This document shows, piece by piece, positions 60,791-64,000 of a stretch of 64,000 nucleotides of DNA. The notes below the pieces were generated by a model that was given only the letters and a program-made list of their open reading frames with translations, was not told the origin of the DNA and ran no database searches. Where the stretch lies: positions 15,748,001 to 15,812,000 of the forward strand of contig NC_045132.1 of the NCBI RefSeq assembly GCF_007655135.1, in the 5' to 3' direction. Source of the DNA: Punica granatum (taxonomy: Eukaryota; Streptophyta; Magnoliopsida; Myrtales; Lythraceae). Both the position numbers and the translations under genes were made by a program. Each line of letters opens with the position of its first letter. Within the stretch, counting starts at the first letter, position 1.

Positions 60791-62850
60791 GGAAGACCAT
60801 TAATATGTGACTCTTTCTATATTTTTTATCTAATTAAAGTGACATTTATATCTATCTATTATCTATATATCCATATCCATCAATAAACAAAACAAAAACT
60901 CTTGCTTGAATGGGACACATGTCAAACTAATAATTTTTTTCTTTATATTAGTTTATAAAATCTCATCTAAGGCTTGAATGGGACACATGTCAAACTAATA
61001 TTTATTTACCTAAATATAAAATTTTTATTTTAAGTCGCCACCATTTTTTGATGAAATGCAAGGTTACTCTAGTTTATTAACAATTCTCGCTTGGATCAGT
61101 CGTGATCGTAAGATACTTTAAATGAATTTTGAATATTACTTAAAATTAATGGGGTTCTCACTGATGAGTTTCCAATTGAATTTCTATTCAATAAAAATAA
61201 TAATAATAATAATATTTCATATTTATAGGTTTGTTGTATTATTACAGTATGATATATATTTTCAAAAGCTATAATGCACCCCATCTATTTTTTGCTTTTT
61301 ATTACTAAATAAAAGAATCCTCATAATTTTATACAAAAATAAAGATTCCTCATAATATTTGAGTACGTTCTAGCATAATATCATGTGTCAAAAAGGTATC
61401 GGGTTTGAATGAAATATGTTATAGTAAAACAAGCTACAATGGTAACATATAAAAAAACATAAGATACTTAATGCAGAGGAATTAAGTAGAATTGTATGCT
61501 AATAAATATAGTGACAATTCTATGTGTACCACAAATAGATATAGTATAGTTATATCTACAAGCCATGAATTAACATTTTAAATTTTTATAAAATTAGTTA
61601 TATTTCTATATTTAATAATTCATATAAACTTTTGCAATTTTATACTTTCTTATCATGCTATCGAATTAAGTTTCTCATTTTTTTCTTTACATCTATATGT
61701 TTAAACTAAGACAATTTCGAAATTTATAGTCTTAAATCATTTTTAAAATAAGTAAAGCGATGTTAATTTGTTAATATTTATACTTTCTAATATTACTAAT
61801 AACATTTCTCTCACTTCTATCATATGAAAATATCATTGGCTGAGATTGTTTTTGGAGATCAACGGCATCACTCAGCCCCTTTGCTAATAATATATAAAGT
61901 TCGAAGAGCGGAACGTGAAAGTTCCATTCGAGAGAACTTTCAGCTCTTGACTAAACAATGTGAGGGCTCAAATCCTTCCATTCGATAATTCTCAGCTTGT
62001 GGTAAGGTGTCTCTATTTTTTCTTTGATAGAGGTAAGATGTCTTTTTAGTCACTTGATTTGACACACATTCGTTGTACTTTTAACTAAGATTTAATGCAT
62101 CTTGAAAATTTTTCCATATTATCGCATGGAGCGATATACAATTAAATAACTTTTCGAAAAATGAAAAGATTTTCTTGATAATTGAAAAAGATTTCTTAAT
62201 TATAAGTTTTTTTTTTCAAATTCAAAGTACCAAATATTCTATAAATATTAATATTTCTATACTTGGATGCCTTGCAAGATTATTATTAGTGGATTAAGAA
62301 ACCAAGCTTGTGGCTACAAAGTACAAGAGATGAGGAAGGCGTCAGTCCTCGATCAAGGAGCCTATGGAACATGAGGGTCCTCGAGCTGCTAGCTTAGAAG
62401 AGCTATATTGGACTAGGCTACTAGAATTATAAGGGATGTAGAATTTCAAGTGGTTTTGAGTATTATTCTATTTACATTAGTAAAATTTAGGAGTCTTTAT
62501 GAAACATGAGGGTCCTCGAGCTGTAAGCTTGGAAGAGAGATATTGGGTGAAGTTATTTGAACTATAAGGGATGTAGAGTTTCAAGTGATTTCGGGTATTA
62601 TTCTCTTTACATTAGTAAAATTTAGGATTCTTTATGAACCACTAAAAAAATTGTGAATTTTGCCTCTACGACGATTTTAATGAAAGTTTCATGATCGAAT
62701 CTCCAGGGTCAAAAGCTGCAAGCAAAATGCCATGCATAGGGGATTATGGAGATCTCCGCAAAGATAAAGGATGATGTATTTGGCTTGATATACATCATTG
62801 TTCATGCCCCTTAAGAGTCCCAAATATTGCAGCTTAATTAATTTTCTAAC
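60241..62850. other. AT-rich repeat-derived DNA
   Basis: No gene. A segment at about 60340-60570 (gtcctcaaactttacctatt, cgttaacggac, aaaatcaccaaagattgaag) has the style of a small DNA transposon. There is an (AAT)n tract at 60756-60790, a direct repeat of about 29 bp (gcttgaatgggacacatgtc) at 60904 and 60972, and a 135-bp tandem duplication at 62363-62632. Confidence 0.4.
62363..62632. repeat. 135-bp tandem duplication
   Basis: The unit beginning tatg(g/a)aacatgagggtcct occurs at 62363-62497 and 62498-62632 with scattered differences, so it is not recent. Confidence 0.85.
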
Positions 62851-62882
62851 AAAAATCCGTGCAACGCGTGGATCATAGCTAG
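62851..62882 (+). mobile_element. Helitron-like 3' terminus
   Basis: aaaatccgtgcaacgcgtggat, in which ATCC can pair with GGAT, is followed by catag and CTAG ending at 62882, then T. Confidence 0.5.
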
Positions 62883-63608
62883 TATTATATAAAAGTTGAG
62901 CAACGAGTTTGTGAATGCTCCATTAACAAATCCTCAGCTCATTGTTGATCGTCCTTTGATGTTGTGAGAGCTCCATTATTAAACCCTTAGCTAATGATTG
63001 ATCATCCTTTTGGCTGCTCGAAGAATTTAATTATAAATAAGAGATTCATGGCACTGGTCCATTTTTACTTTAATATTTCACATGTACACCGTCTCTAATC
63101 CACATACTTTGAATATCGAGAAGACATCCTCTACATTCAATGTCTGTAGTATATCAAGAAGTTTTCTTGATTGTTGAATAGAACCCCTCGAGATATGTGA
63201 CTTTTTTTCAAATTCAATATTTCAATATCCAATAAATAGAAGATTTGAAAATTTATCGTACACATAATCTTTTGATTTAGTATAGTTTTTCTAGCACCCT
63301 AATCCTTACATAAAATCTATCACTCTTCACATATATATTAAAATATATGCTACATGATTATTATCTCTTAGTATATATGTTATCTGCATTTTCTTTAGAG
63401 TAAAGTAAGTATTTGCTTATTAACATGATTCTTTTATTCGACTCTCGCTCACATTGTGCAATGTTTGTAATCTCTATTTAGTAAAATATATAATTTTTGT
63501 TATTTTTTATTGAAGATTAATCGCATATTCATATATTTCTTTCCTAATTCTCTGTCATAAAAAGCAATTTATATCAATATTTTATGCAACACATGAGTAC
63601 AACACTAG
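62883..63608 (+). mobile_element. Possible short Helitron-like unit
   Basis: AT-rich non-coding DNA between one CTAG end (62882) and another (atgcaacacatgagtacaacactag, ending 63608), each followed by T. The second terminus has a weak stem. Confidence 0.3.
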
Positions 63609-63963
63609 TTCATTATAAAAGGCCAAGAGCTCCTCCCTTGTAATCGAAAAGAAAAGGGGGGCAAGAGCTCACGTGGATGACTGATCATATTTCATCTCAT
63701 TTGTAAGTTAACAAGCCCCAAAAAATTATTTCAATCTCTGAACCCTCTTAGCTTTGGATAGCTTTATATTTGATCTAAAGCTTGAAGCTTCCTTGAAAAT
63801 ATAATTACAAGTTTTGTTATTGTTCAAAGTGGGTGCTTAATTTCTCCCCATTAATTTGCATCATTACAGGATTTTGACGCGAAGACGTTCGCGATAATAT
63901 GAAGATGAACTATCACTATTATGAAATACTTGCATGCACAAGTATTTGCTTGTATTATATATA
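63609..63963. other. AT-rich DNA, no gene
   Basis: Nothing recognised. Confidence 0.3.
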
Positions 63964-64000
63964 CTAGTCATTGCATCCGCACATTGTGCGAGATTATTAT
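63964..64000 (-). mobile_element. Helitron-like 3' terminus (minus orientation), body beyond the window
   Basis: Read on the minus strand: ctcgcacaatgtgcgg, in which CGCAC pairs perfectly with GTGCG, then 9 bp and CTAG. The element would extend to the right of the window. Confidence 0.45.

Noticed and set aside
1..64000. CRISPR arrays, operons, prokaryotic or viral genome features, or an undescribed defence-type system
   Set aside because: The DNA is plant nuclear sequence; no regularly spaced repeats, gene clusters of unknown linked function, or viral genes were seen.

Overview
This is nuclear DNA from a flowering plant, almost certainly a eudicot. The evidence is plant-only families (an APO RNA-binding protein, an SPX-RING ligase of the NLA type, a DUF313-like B3 protein, plant universal stress proteins), GT-AG introns, very AT-rich gene-poor stretches, and plant transposons (Mutator-like, Helitron, TRIM, SINE, L1 with RNase H). 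I cannot name the species from sequence alone.

Layout. Bases 1-559 hold the last exon of an acidic coiled-coil protein I do not recognise. An APO3-like organellar gene follows on the minus strand (about 1.77-4.1 kb; 401 codons in three coding exons). From 4.6 to 11.5 kb there is AT-rich DNA with a Helitron end and a 1.3 kb long-inverted-repeat transposon. Four paralogous universal stress protein (USP) genes, all on the minus strand with the same four-exon structure, lie at 11.5-12.5, 15.6-16.9, 31.9-33.8 and 38.3-39.6 kb. Insertions separate them: a 1295 bp Mutator-like element between the first two, a long block of broken genes and transposons between the second and third, and a MITE, a SINE and old repeat sequence between the third and fourth.

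The block between USP2 and USP3 holds an NFRKB-like pseudogene, an alpha-tubulin fragment, Helitron ends, one apparently intact intronless B3-domain gene (26.15-26.92 kb), a 5'-truncated L1-type LINE with target-site duplication, and a broken prolyl 4-hydroxylase exon. USP3 carries a complete 642 bp TRIM retroelement in its last intron and a solo LTR just downstream. The USP4 promoter carries a SINE. From 40.8 to 53.5 kb I find only a decayed Ty3/gypsy pol fragment, SINEs, a 746 bp Mutator-like element and simple repeats.

At 53.7-59.8 kb a compact gene island returns: NLA/BAH1 (SPX plus RING, 334 codons, six exons, plus strand) and, convergent to it, NOP16 (ribosome biogenesis, 200 codons, three exons, minus strand). 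The last 4 kb is AT-rich and ends in several Helitron-like termini.

How the genes relate: the four USPs are local duplicates sharing gene structure, 3' flank and core-promoter layout. The other genes are unrelated housekeeping or regulatory loci (organellar RNA metabolism, phosphate/nitrate-linked ubiquitylation, 60S biogenesis). I found no sign of an undescribed multi-gene system. The most informative signals are precisely datable transposon insertions inside and around the USP array.
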